From a virus, in IMG/VR virus record IMGVR_UViG_3300017992_000015, positions 85,367-149,366 of that record: a stretch of DNA of 64,000 bases; one strand, 5' to 3'. Positions 42,350 through 50,950 of the stretch are shown one piece after another. The notes under the pieces are model-generated. The model was not told where the DNA came from. It was given only the letters and a program-made list of their open reading frames with translations, and made no database searches. Position numbers and translations under genes: made by a program. How positions within the stretch are numbered: position 1 is the stretch's first letter; every line of letters begins with the position of its first letter.

Positions 42350-44660
42350 AGCCAGTCGTCGACACCAGCCGGATGAAGGCCACCCAGTTGATGTTCTTCG
42401 CCGCCTGACCGGTAACCTCGATCTTCAACGATCCATTGGTCGTATCGGCCGACACGTCCGCATCCCACTGCGCCGTGTCCTCGATACGGTCTTTGCTCAC
42501 GCCATCGACCAGAGCTGTCGACGCGGCGTTGGTCTGGCGATCGATCACGCCGGCGAAGCGGTAGCCGGCCGACTCGCCGTCGACGTCCGTCCGGCGACCC
42601 ACGACGTAGACCTCGAACAGCGAGGTTGTGTCGTTCGGCAGGACGATCCGGTCGTCCGTTCCGTCAAGGAACAGCTCGGTGACCGTGGCGTCGGTCGTTT
42701 GGTTACGCGCGACCAGGGTGATGGTCTGTGCGTCGCCGGGGCTCGAGAACGCCCCACCAGCCTGGGCTCGCCCAGCATACAGGTCTGCCAGCGCGGCTTC
42801 GCCGCCAGCGAACGAGTTGATGGCCGTCGCCTTGTTGTCCGAACCGCCGAGCAACGAAGCGCCAACACCGCTGGCAACCTCGTCCGCGTTCGTGCGGCTG
42901 GTCTGCAAGTCGACCGAGTCCTCACCGCGGGCATTACCGTCGGGCGAGCCGTCGAGCCTCGCCTGGATGTCCCGAGTACCGTCGGTACCCTGAACCGTAC
43001 CAGAGTCGCCACCGGACTGATCTGCCCAGCTCATGCCGCCAACACCGTCCGAGACCAGAACTTGCTGATCCGCACCAGTGCCGGTGCCGTCATTGATCGA
43101 GTTGCCATTCAAGGCAAGGTCGCCACCGAGCTGCGGCGTGGTGTCTTCCACGACGTTCTCGAGGTACGACCCGAGGTCGGTGATGTCGGCTTCGGTGTGG
43201 GTGTGGCTCGTCGGAGCCTTACCGTTGAGCTGCGTTTGGATCGAGCTCGTGACGCCCGAGACGTAACCGATCTCTGTCGCGGTGACGCCCTCGATGTTGA
43301 ACGTCGACATGTCGAGGTTCCCGCCGAGGGTCGGCGACGTGTCGTGCGAAATGTCCAACGCGATCCATTCGGCGCTTCCGCCGGCAGCCGTCGCATTGAG
43401 GTAGGTGTTGGCCGCACCTGTCGAATCCGCGTTGTCCTGGATAGCCTGGTCCGCGAGGTCGAGCGTGCCGCCGAGTTCCGGCGTGGTGTCCTCGGACAGG
43501 TTCTTCAGGTACTGCGGGTGGTCGTCGTCGCCGAGACCGCCCAGGTTACCGTGGTCGACCGTTGCACCGATCTTGACCCAATCACCACCTGGGTGTGCGG
43601 CGTTGTAGACCTTTTGGGTATCCTCGGTTTCGTCCCAGCACGCCCAGCCTTCTTCCGGCGTACCGTAATCCCAGCTCGAGCCGTTCCACTCGGCGATCTT
43701 CTCGGCTGCGCTATCCGTCGACCACTGCCCGGTGGGCGTGTCGCCGACGATGTAACGATCGCCAGTCGTTGGCGATGCGGGCGGATCGTTCTGCTCGGCG
43801 ATGACCGGCTCCTGCCAGAACAGACCACCAGCGATTCCGTCGATCTGATCCTGGATGTTACTCGACGCGTTGTTCAAGTACGACATCTCTGTCGGCGAAA
43901 TCAGCGTTCCACCGGCATTGATGTTGTTGCCGTTCATGTCCAGGTCGCCGCCGAGTTGCGGAGACGTGTCATGCGAGATGTCCAGGGCTTGCCATGCGAC
44001 ACTTCCGCCAGCACCGGTCGCGTTGAGGTACTGGTTGGCAGTACCAGTCGACGCAGCGTTGTCTTGGAGGGCGTTGGAGTTGAAGTCCAACGTTCCGCCG
44101 AGCTGCGGCGTGGTGTCTTCGACCACGTTCTCCAGGTACGAACCCAGATCCGTGATGTCCGATTCCGTGTGCGTATGGCTCGCATTGGCCTTGCCGTTCA
44201 GCTGCGTCTGGATGTTCGACGTAACGCCGTCCAGATAGCTCACCTCAGTCGAGGAGATGGTCGTCGGACCCGCGGCAGTAATATCCTGCCCGTTCAGGTC
44301 AAGCGTGCCACCCAAGGTCGGCGACGTGTCCCAGCTGATGTCCAGCGAGGAGTACGACATCGTGCCGTCACCGTTCGAGATGACGAGCTGGTTGGCCGTA
44401 CCAGTTCCACCACTGATGGAGATGGCGCTGCCGTTCAAGTCGAGGTCGCCGCCCAACTGGGGCGTGGTATCCTCAACGAGGTTTTCCAGGTAGTTGCCCA
44501 AGTCCGTAATGTCGGACTCGGTGTGGGTGTGTGAAACCGGAGCCTTGCCGTCCAACTGCGTCTGGATATTCCCGGTAAGGTTCCGAAGATAGTCGAATTC
44601 CTGCGGCGTAACGCCAATCGGGAAATTCGCTGCATCGTAGGTGAAGGTCTTCTCAGCCAT
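42348..44660 (-). CDS. Tail fibre, 770 residues, with repeated spacer units
   Basis: Contains the most spacer units of the five: THTESDITDLGSYLENVVED is followed by TPQLGG and DLDLNG type strands several times, with TEVSYLDGVTSNIQTQLNGK between. In the middle is a ~100-residue module with GDRYIVGDTPTGQW and IAEWNGSSWDYGTPEEGWAC, similar to a module in the next fibre (44690-46408). It has the GNARGEDSVDLQT module but only a short head region. The shared beta domain ends it (NINWVAFIRLVSTTG). AAGGAG lies 9 bases before the ATG. Confidence 0.8.
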   Translation of the reverse strand: MAEKTFTYDAANFPIGVTPQEFDYLRNLTGNIQTQLDGKAPVSHTHTESDITDLGNYLENLVEDTTPQLGGDLDLNGSAISISGGTGTANQLVISNGDGTMSYSSLDISWDTSPTLGGTLDLNGQDITAAGPTTISSTEVSYLDGVTSNIQTQLNGKANASHTHTESDITDLGSYLENVVEDTTPQLGGTLDFNSNALQDNAASTGTANQYLNATGAGGSVAWQALDISHDTSPQLGGDLDMNGNNINAGGTLISPTEMSYLNNASSNIQDQIDGIAGGLFWQEPVIAEQNDPPASPTTGDRYIVGDTPTGQWSTDSAAEKIAEWNGSSWDYGTPEEGWACWDETEDTQKVYNAAHPGGDWVKIGATVDHGNLGGLGDDDHPQYLKNLSEDTTPELGGTLDLADQAIQDNADSTGAANTYLNATAAGGSAEWIALDISHDTSPTLGGNLDMSTFNIEGVTATEIGYVSGVTSSIQTQLNGKAPTSHTHTEADITDLGSYLENVVEDTTPQLGGDLALNGNSINDGTGTGADQQVLVSDGVGGMSWADQSGGDSGTVQGTDGTRDIQARLDGSPDGNARGEDSVDLQTSRTNADEVASGVGASLLGGSDNKATAINSFAGGEAALADLYAGRAQAGGAFSSPGDAQTITLVARNQTTDATVTELFLDGTDDRIVLPNDTTSLFEVYVVGRRTDVDGESAGYRFAGVIDRQTNAASTALVDGVSKDRIEDTAQWDADVSADTTNGSLKIEVTGQAAKNINWVAFIRLVSTTG

Positions 44661-44689
44661 TAGAGTGATCTCCTTATCAAGGCTCTATG

Positions 44690-46408
44690 TTATGCGGTAA
44701 CCTCGACGGTACGCACAAAGGCCACCCATCGGATGTTCTTACCGACTTCTCCAGTTACTTCAATCTCGAGCGCGCCGTTGACCGTGTCGGCGGTCACGTC
44801 GGCGTCCCAAGCGGACACATCTTTATGAACTTCCTTGCCCACCCCGGCGACCAATGCGGTCGACGCGAGCGTGCCCCTCTGGTCGATTGCGCCGCGAAAC
44901 ATGAACGACGCCGACTCTTCAACTAGCGAACTGACGTTCCGGCCGACGATCAGGATCTCGAACATCCACGTCGTGTAGTTGTCGAGAACTGGCTTCGCCG
45001 ACGTCCCGTCGAGTGTGAGGATGACGGGGGATGCGTTGGTGGTGGTGCCGCGCATCACATAGGTACTGGCCTGCGCGTCACCGTTGACAGCGAAACTGCC
45101 CGCAGCCTGCGCGACCTGCCCGTACCGCTTAGCAACAGCCTGCTTACCTGCCAGTGTAGCAGAATTCTGCCCACTTGCGGTATTGCTGTCTCCGGCGAGC
45201 GTAGCTGCGCCCGCACCAGACGCCACTTCCGTGGCTCCCGTTCTGATCGTTTGCAGGTCAACCGACGACTCGCCGCGGGCGTTGCCACCCACACCGACAC
45301 CGGTGTTCGCCGACCGGATATTGTACGAATTGCCGTCGGTGCCCTGGACCGTGCCGCCCGAACCGGACGGAGTCAACCAGGACAACCCGCCGACGCCGTC
45401 GGACGTTGGGACCTGTCCGCTGAGTCCAGTGCTTCCACTGATGCTGAACGAATTGCCGTTCACATCGAGGTCGCCGCCCAGCTGCGGAGTCGCATCGTCG
45501 AGGACGTCCTGCATGTACTGCGGATGATCGTCATCGAGCAGCCCGGACAGCGAGCCGTGGTCCGTAGTCCCGCCGATGTCGACCCACGCCGCGCCGTTGT
45601 ACGTCTGTTGCTTGTCCTGGACCTGGTTCCACACCGCCCAACCGTCGGTCGGCGTGTAGAAGTCCCAGCCAGAGCCGTTCCATTCCGCAATGTCGTCTGC
45701 ACGGCCCGCCCACGCACCGGTTGGCGACGAACCGACGATGTATCGGTCACCGACTAGCGGCCCGCCGGGCGGCGTCGACAGCTGGTCAATCACAGGATCA
45801 CGCCAGGTCAAGCCCACGGACAAGCTATTGATCTGATCCTGGATGTTTGACGTAACACCGTCGAGGTAACTGATCTCAGTCGACGTGATCGTCGTTGGCC
45901 CGGCGGCGATGATGCTGTTGCCGTCCAACGTGAGGTTGCCGCCGAGTGTCGGCGCCAGGTCTTCGACGAGTGCCGTAAGGTAGTCGCCGAGGTCCGTGAT
46001 GTCAGCTTCTGTGTGCGTGTGCGTGACATTCGCTTTGCCGGCAAGCAGAATGTCTACTTCTGTTTCTGTGTAGTAGAGATCGTTGTGGTTGTGCGGATCG
46101 TCGGCTTTGCCTGCGAGCAGCGCGTCGACTTCCGTCTCAGTGTAGTAACGATCGTCGTGGATGTGCCCGACGTCAGACTTGCCGAGCAGGAGCGTGTCAA
46201 CTTCTGACTGTAGATAATAGAGAGAGTTGTGGTCGTGGACAGCTTCAGCCGCCCCGATCATCACGGTGGTGATGCCGTGCGGATTACCAGTCGTGTCGTC
46301 GACGTGGTCGGCTGACTTTATGAAGTTGAGATTGAGGGCTTGACCCGCGGAGTCCTCCGGGACCCCGTCGAAGATCCAGTAGCCCTTGTAGAGTGTACCA
46401 CCAGGCAT
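44690..46408 (-). CDS. Tail fibre, 572 residues, first gene of the tail operon
   Basis: N-terminal LYKGYWIFDGVPEDSAGQAL may attach to the baseplate. Residues ~55-130 have three His-rich turns (GHIHDDRYYTETEVDALLAG, DPHNHNDLYYTETEV, THTHTEADI), typical of metal-binding long tail fibre repeats. Then come spacer units, the GDRYIVGSSPTGAW / IAEWNGSGWDFYTPTDGWAV module, the GNARGESSVDLQT module and the shared beta domain (NIRWVAFVRTVEV). AAGGAGG precedes the ATG. It is the first gene after a promoter and terminator pair. Confidence 0.85.
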   Translation of the reverse strand: MPGGTLYKGYWIFDGVPEDSAGQALNLNFIKSADHVDDTTGNPHGITTVMIGAAEAVHDHNSLYYLQSEVDTLLLGKSDVGHIHDDRYYTETEVDALLAGKADDPHNHNDLYYTETEVDILLAGKANVTHTHTEADITDLGDYLTALVEDLAPTLGGNLTLDGNSIIAAGPTTITSTEISYLDGVTSNIQDQINSLSVGLTWRDPVIDQLSTPPGGPLVGDRYIVGSSPTGAWAGRADDIAEWNGSGWDFYTPTDGWAVWNQVQDKQQTYNGAAWVDIGGTTDHGSLSGLLDDDHPQYMQDVLDDATPQLGGDLDVNGNSFSISGSTGLSGQVPTSDGVGGLSWLTPSGSGGTVQGTDGNSYNIRSANTGVGVGGNARGESSVDLQTIRTGATEVASGAGAATLAGDSNTASGQNSATLAGKQAVAKRYGQVAQAAGSFAVNGDAQASTYVMRGTTTNASPVILTLDGTSAKPVLDNYTTWMFEILIVGRNVSSLVEESASFMFRGAIDQRGTLASTALVAGVGKEVHKDVSAWDADVTADTVNGALEIEVTGEVGKNIRWVAFVRTVEVTA

Positions 46409-46440
46409 CTGAGCCTCCTTGCTTACACCATGGTAATTAC

Positions 46441-46469
46441 AGTATAGAGGAGCGGCCCTCGGTGGCCAA
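46441..46469 (-). promoter_or_regulatory. Sigma-70-type promoter for the tail operon
   Basis: On the minus strand TTGGCC (46464-46469), a 17-base spacer and TATACT (46441-46446), with the start of the first tail-fibre gene about 33 bases downstream. Matches to consensus are 4 of 6 and 5 of 6. It lies just after the terminator at 46478-46510, as expected for a new transcription unit. Confidence 0.6.
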
Positions 46470-46477
46470 GCCTAATG

Positions 46478-46510
46478 AAAAAGGCGGCGGAGAAGGGGTC
46501 CTCCGCCGCC
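46478..46510 (-). terminator. Rho-independent terminator of the head operon
   Basis: On the minus strand GGCGGCGGAG, loop GACCCCTT, CTCCGCCGCC, then TTTTT. A perfect 10-pair stem, 31 bases beyond the stop of the 120-residue gene. It divides the head module from the tail module. Confidence 0.9.
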
Positions 46511-46541
46511 CTTTAAGCGCTATGCCTACTGCAAGCAGGGT

Positions 46542-46904
46542 CTAGCACGAGATCGCTTCCGAGCTGTAAGCGCCCCAGCACGGATCAGCGGCAGCAAAGC
46601 TGCCATTGTCCAGCGTGAGGATCTTGGTCTCGTCGAGCGTATCGTCGAACAGATGCACTGCCGGCGTGTTGACGACGACAAGGTAGTCGTTGTCCAACGC
46701 GTACTCCAGGGAGCGACGCTCTCGCTCATTCGGCGTAAACCGCGTGAGCCAGTGTTGAATGTCGCCCCAGACCGCAAGTTCTTCGCCACAGGCCATCCGC
46801 TTTCCGTGCGGAGGCAAGAAGCCGTAGAACTTCTCGGACGCAGCGATGTTGCGAACCGTACTGTAAAGACAGGCGGTCGCCGGATTGGCTTCATTGATGG
46901 CCAT
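46542..46904 (-). CDS. Unknown protein, 120 residues, end of head operon
   Basis: Not recognised. Mixed helix and strand, with several Cys (TACLY, MACGEE, ADPCWG, ending SC) and an acidic strand-rich end (YLVVVNTPAVHLFDD). It lies last before the terminator, two genes after the capsid protein, a place where small head-completion proteins are often encoded. AGGGA lies about 8 bases before the ATG. Confidence 0.6.
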   Translation of the reverse strand: MAINEANPATACLYSTVRNIAASEKFYGFLPPHGKRMACGEELAVWGDIQHWLTRFTPNERERRSLEYALDNDYLVVVNTPAVHLFDDTLDETKILTLDNGSFAAADPCWGAYSSEAISC

Positions 46905-46973
46905 TTGTCACATCCCTGTATATGCAAAGGGTTTGTTGGTAAAGGTCAAGCGACTCGGTGGTCGCCCCGGCTG

Positions 46974-47366
46974 CTACTCTGCGGCCGGTTGCTCGTCGGC
47001 AAGTTCGCCGCCCGACACGGTGTGCGCGTAAATCAGCGCAGCGTTTCGAGCGAGTTCACTCTCTCCGACGAGTTGGTCTGCGGACTGCTTGACGTAGTCG
47101 TCCACATTCGGAGCCGATTGCGGGGCGAAGCGTTGCAGCATGTCCGTCAAGAACGGGTTCTCGGCGGAAGCTTGCTTCACTTGGCCTTGCTGCGCAGCTT
47201 CGGCAAGCACGGCGCCGAGTTGAAGCAGCTGCTTCGCTTCTGCGTCGTTCCGAGGCTCCACACCGTGGGCTGCCAGCTTCTCGAAGAAAGCCGGAACGTG
47301 GATCCGGTCAAGCATATAGGACTGAGCCTGGAGGGCTTGGTCCTGAGTCGGAAGATTGGTACTCAT
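46974..47366 (-). CDS. Unknown helical protein, 130 residues
   Basis: A helical, acidic protein (QALQAQSYMLDRIHVPAFFE, then AKQLLQLGAVLAEAAQQG). Not recognised. It follows the capsid gene across a 98-base gap that contains a strong GC hairpin. It may be a head assembly or head-tail joining factor. The ribosome binding site is weak. Confidence 0.6.
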   Translation of the reverse strand: MSTNLPTQDQALQAQSYMLDRIHVPAFFEKLAAHGVEPRNDAEAKQLLQLGAVLAEAAQQGQVKQASAENPFLTDMLQRFAPQSAPNVDDYVKQSADQLVGESELARNAALIYAHTVSGGELADEQPAAE

Positions 47367-47412
47367 TTGTTTTCCGTTCCGGATTGGGGTTCAAGGTTGA
47401 TCCACAGGTCCC

Positions 47413-47443
47413 GCCTCCCGGGGTTTACAAAGCCCCGGGAGGC
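47413..47443. other. Perfect 11-bp GC hairpin after the major capsid gene
   Basis: Arms GCCTCCCGGGG and CCCCGGGAGGC around a 9-base loop, 21 bases beyond the capsid stop. On the minus strand GGGACC follows, so there is no T run. Its place after the most highly expressed gene suggests message stabilisation or partial attenuation. Confidence 0.65.
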
Positions 47444-47464
47444 AAGCCACGGAAAGGGATTCGA

Positions 47465-48391
47465 CTACGCGAAGTCGGCACGTGCGAGACCGCCCGTATG
47501 ACCGATGCTTCCGCCACAGGTTTCGTAGGCGAAGAACTCGATCATGAAGGCTTCCCGCTTGATGTGCATCGTGGTGTCTTCCAGAAGATACGACTTGCCG
47601 ATGAACCGAGGGTCACCGAACATGTAGAACGTATCGTCGGGAACGAGGTCACGTTTGATCGTGACGACCCACTTGACACCCATCAGGTCGATCTCCGACC
47701 AGCCGTTCTTCAAGAAGTCGCCCGAGAGGTCGCCGCCGGCCTCGTCGTAGCCCCACTTGAGGATTTCACGGATGGTGACGTTGTTCACCAGGACCGTGTT
47801 GACCTCGAGGTGCGACGGGGTCTTCGGCATGATCTTCAGGGCTTCTTGAGTGGTGTCACGCGAGATCCCACCGAAGATGGTTTCCCACTGGATGACTCCA
47901 CTGGTCGGGACGATGGCATTCGCACCAACGAGGGCGGTGTTCACGGCGGTGAGGAACTTGGAGTCCTCTTCCGCGAGCATGTCCTTGATGGCGTTGTCCG
48001 AAAGGACTTGCCGAATATCCATCTGCCATGTTCTCAGTTCGTCAATGTCCTTGACGAAACGCGGCGTCACGATCCGGTCGAACATCACGCGGTAGCGAGG
48101 ACCGCGGATGTACACGTTGATCGGCAACGTGGCGAAAGGGATGGAGATGGCGGCCGGCGAACCGGGTTCTTTGTCCACCACGACCACGGGCTTGTCCGTG
48201 TCGACTTGACGATCGAGATCGTCGTTCGCAACCTGGACAGGCGGGATGATCTTGCGGTAGAAACCATCTTCGCGGACTCGTACGCGGGTGAATTCGTTCA
48301 CCGCGTCGAGCGCGTTCTTTTCCATCCCCGGCGTCTCGAGCTGAGCAAACAGCTCTTCGTTCAGGACTTGGACGCTAGAGGGACTGGACAT
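47465..48391 (-). CDS. Major capsid protein (HK97-type)
   Basis: A 308-residue protein. The N-terminal helix and strand (SVQVLNEELFAQLETPGMEK, then REDGFYRKIIPPVQV), the YIRGPRYRVMFDRIVTPRF segment and the long spine-helix-like WQMDIRQVLSDNAIKDMLA fit HK97-fold capsid proteins of jumbo and T4-like phages. The C-terminal part has IREILKWGYDE and WVVTIKRDLVP, with a strand-rich end. AAGGAGG lies 6 bases before the ATG at 48391. It follows protease, scaffold and decoration genes, the standard head order. Confidence 0.8.
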   Translation of the reverse strand: MSSPSSVQVLNEELFAQLETPGMEKNALDAVNEFTRVRVREDGFYRKIIPPVQVANDDLDRQVDTDKPVVVVDKEPGSPAAISIPFATLPINVYIRGPRYRVMFDRIVTPRFVKDIDELRTWQMDIRQVLSDNAIKDMLAEEDSKFLTAVNTALVGANAIVPTSGVIQWETIFGGISRDTTQEALKIMPKTPSHLEVNTVLVNNVTIREILKWGYDEAGGDLSGDFLKNGWSEIDLMGVKWVVTIKRDLVPDDTFYMFGDPRFIGKSYLLEDTTMHIKREAFMIEFFAYETCGGSIGHTGGLARADFA

Positions 48392-48477
48392 CAGTTTCCT
48401 CCTTGCAATGGTAAATCGCCGCATCCTCGCGGCGCTGGGTTGTCAGTTACGAAAACGGACTCCCTTCGAGCCTAACC

Positions 48478-49059
48478 CTAGACGATCGGGGCAGCAGGCA
48501 GGAAGTAGGTCCAGAACGAAAGCACGGTGACGCCGTGGGCGTTTTCGCCGACGGGGCTCGTCGCGGCGGCCGACTGATTGTCGCCCTGCACGTGCCACGA
48601 GGCGATACCGCAAATCCAGTCGGTGTACTGAAGAGCGCCGACGTTGGTCAGGATGCCATCGGCATCCCCGGTCAGCGGATCATTCGGTGCGTACACCTGT
48701 TGATCGTCGAACTCCGTGGTTTGGAGTTCATAGCCACCGGTGGCGACCAGACCGGACATTACGCCAGTCGGGGCGACAGCCCACCAGTGATCGACGTCCG
48801 TGACGGGACTGGTCCCGTTGTTGTAGACGTCGGGGTGGTCCTTCCCGTTCCACAGGAAGATCGGCATCTGCGTGCCGTCACCACCCAGCTCAAACTCACC
48901 GTCCACGTTGATGTGCGCCACGCGGCCCGCGGGGACCTCGGTCGCACTGTCAAGCAGCGAAGCGGCCAGCTTGGCAGATTTGTCGAGTGCAGACAAGTGG
49001 AACCAGCCCTTGAGCGTGTCCAAAGCCTGTTCGAACATTTGAGGCACTTGACCAGGCAT
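48478..49059 (-). CDS. Possible head decoration protein
   Basis: A 193-residue protein. A helical start (PQMFEQALDTLKGWFHLSAL) is followed by a strand-rich part with many Gly/Asp (INVDGEFELGGDGTQMPIFL) and an aromatic end (WHVQGDNQSAAATSP, then VLSFWTYFLP). Its place directly upstream of the capsid gene suggests a decoration or scaffold-associated protein. GGAGG lies 6 bases before the ATG at 49059; an upstream TTG (49077) overlaps the binding site and is unlikely. Confidence 0.55.
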   Translation of the reverse strand: MPGQVPQMFEQALDTLKGWFHLSALDKSAKLAASLLDSATEVPAGRVAHINVDGEFELGGDGTQMPIFLWNGKDHPDVYNNGTSPVTDVDHWWAVAPTGVMSGLVATGGYELQTTEFDDQQVYAPNDPLTGDADGILTNVGALQYTDWICGIASWHVQGDNQSAAATSPVGENAHGVTVLSFWTYFLPAAPIV

Positions 49060-49130
49060 TCTTAACCTCCGTGTCAAGATTTGTATGCCAGCCTTGCGGA
49101 CTGACGTTGGTTACAGGGTGAACTACTCAG

Positions 49131-49538
49131 TTACTGGCTGAGCAGTCGGTCGCGAAACGCACGACCTGCATCCGTCTCGTCGAAGTCAGCCACACGGCTG
49201 CCTGTCGCTCCACGGGCGCTAGCAGTCTTCTCTTGGCCGACCGGGGTGCCAATCGAGGAAACCTCTTCGGCGGTCCGGTGCTTGGCCAGGTCGCGGATGA
49301 ACGTCAGACACGCGGCGTGGCCCGTTTCCGGGTCGCCGAGGGCTGCCGCCACCTTCTCACTCTGATCACCGTAGATGCGCTCGTTGTCGACGCACGCGGC
49401 AACAGCTTCCGGAAGCGCTTCCTTGACTTGTGCTTCCTTGGCTTGATCGGCAGCGACCTTTTCTTGGAACCGCTTGCTAATCTCGTTGCTCGCACGCAGA
49501 GCCGCGAGGACCTTTGGTGCGTTCGAGTTGGTGCTCAT
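49131..49538 (-). CDS. Unknown helical protein, 135 residues
   Basis: Ala/Lys/Glu-rich helices (KVLAALRASNEISKRFQEKV, then AKEAQVKEALPEAVAACV) and a polar end. Not recognised. GGAGG lies 6 bases before the ATG. It lies between the probable scaffold and decoration genes and may be a small internal head or scaffold-associated protein. Confidence 0.6.
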   Translation of the reverse strand: MSTNSNAPKVLAALRASNEISKRFQEKVAADQAKEAQVKEALPEAVAACVDNERIYGDQSEKVAAALGDPETGHAACLTFIRDLAKHRTAEEVSSIGTPVGQEKTASARGATGSRVADFDETDAGRAFRDRLLSQ

Positions 49539-49600
49539 GTTAAACCTCCGGGTTCACAAAACCGCATCGCCTCGCGGCGACAACAGGATTTTTGGTGAAA

Positions 49601-50851
49601 CTACTTTTGGCTGCGTCGATACAGTTCGGTGACGAAGCCCTTCATGTAGTCCCTGACCTTACGTTCGTCCGAGCCTTGCTTCGCTTCTTCGAAGTAGAAG
49701 CGGCCCGAGCTCTTGTGGTCGTGGACTGCGGCTGCGATCTTGGCCCCTTCGGGACCAGCGGCAGCAAGTGCAGCGGGATCGATGCCGGCTTCCATCAGGG
49801 CCATAGCCAACTGTTGGATAGCCGCTTCATCAGGCATGCCGCCCATTTCCGGCGGAGGTCCGCCTTCAAGGCCGCCCATCTCCGGCGGCATCCCGCCTTC
49901 GAGACCGGGCTCCATGCCAGGCTCCATGCCCGGTTCCATGCCAGCTTCCGGGGGAAGCTCGCCACCGAGACCTTCTTCAGGGCCGCCGCCGCCCATGGCA
50001 GCCAGAAGTTCCTCAGCGCCTTCTTCACCACCTTCTTCACCTTCGGGCGGCGCTTCGGTAGGGTCCGAGCCGTTGTCCTCCCCTTCTTCGGCTCCGCCGG
50101 TGGGATCTTCAAGCGCAGCGGTGTCTTCTTCCGCTTGCTTCAAGAGCTCGAGGTCGTGGTAGACCTGAGCCGCGACGAGATCGGCTTGGTGATAGGCTTG
50201 CTTGACGATGTTCTGGACAACGCCCGAAGCAATCTTCTCCATCTCGTCGCCAGCGTCAGAGGCGTCCGACGCTACCTTCTCACCAGCACGCGCAGCCGCA
50301 TTGGCGTCGCCAGCCGGAGCAGGAGTGTCGCCGTCCCAGAGACCGTTGGCAACATCCGCGAGGATGTCATCGCCAAGGTCCTTGGCGCACTTGCAGAGAT
50401 CGTCGTCACCAAGTTCGGCGAGCTTGTCGGCGGAGTACTTCTCGCCGTAGTCGCCCTTGGCCGGATGGCTCGTGCCACCCTGGTCGCCTTCCCGCTTGTC
50501 GCCCTGAAGCGTACCCTTGTAGTCCTCCTCGGTCGAAGGATCTTGGCCGGTCGGCTTCGCGGCATCGACGCCCTGTCCGAGCTGCACGTCTTCGGCCTTG
50601 GGGGCCGAGCCTTCGGTGAGCTCAGGCTTCTTGTTCGTCGTGTCGGGAATGTCCTCTTTCACTTTCCGCTCGTTGTCAGCGGATTGGAAACCTTCCACGG
50701 GATCCTGTTCGTTGTCGTCCGGCTTCTTGGACGGGTGCGAGGTAGGACCCTCATAGCCACCTGGGTCGTCCATCGCGGACTTGTCGGCGGCCGTCTTTTC
50801 CGCACCGATCTCGTTGACGAGGTCAGTGACGTTGTCGAATAGGCTAGGCAT
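49601..50851 (-). CDS. Probable scaffold or internal head protein
   Basis: A 416-residue, strongly acidic, low-complexity protein rich in Glu, Asp, Gly, Pro and Met, with a repeat PGMEPGMEPG and EMGGLEGGPPPEMGG in the last third. Two short helical parts (IVKQAYHQADLVAAQVYHDL and the C-terminal RKVRDYMKGFVTELYRRSQK) could contact other proteins. An acidic, disordered protein between the protease and capsid genes is typical of scaffolds. GGAGG is 6 bases before the ATG. Confidence 0.6.
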   Translation of the reverse strand: MPSLFDNVTDLVNEIGAEKTAADKSAMDDPGGYEGPTSHPSKKPDDNEQDPVEGFQSADNERKVKEDIPDTTNKKPELTEGSAPKAEDVQLGQGVDAAKPTGQDPSTEEDYKGTLQGDKREGDQGGTSHPAKGDYGEKYSADKLAELGDDDLCKCAKDLGDDILADVANGLWDGDTPAPAGDANAAARAGEKVASDASDAGDEMEKIASGVVQNIVKQAYHQADLVAAQVYHDLELLKQAEEDTAALEDPTGGAEEGEDNGSDPTEAPPEGEEGGEEGAEELLAAMGGGGPEEGLGGELPPEAGMEPGMEPGMEPGLEGGMPPEMGGLEGGPPPEMGGMPDEAAIQQLAMALMEAGIDPAALAAAGPEGAKIAAAVHDHKSSGRFYFEEAKQGSDERKVRDYMKGFVTELYRRSQK

Positions 50852-50950
50852 CTTTGTCCTCCATGACTTGGTAGGGTCTCTGCCTTGGCAGTGTTAAACC
50901 CGTCAGGTATTCATTGTGGACTAATTGAAGCAGTGCAGTCAATACGGACT

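Noticed and set aside
42699-44534. 611-codon plus-strand frame opposite the 770-residue fibre
   Set aside because: It has no upstream binding site, is Val/Arg-rich as expected of an antisense shadow, and the minus-strand fibre is clearly real.
49719-50000. Possible CRISPR-like repetition in the scaffold gene and in the Pro/Ala-rich gene
   Set aside because: The repeats are short in-frame codon repeats (for example PGME, APPMDP) with no spacers.
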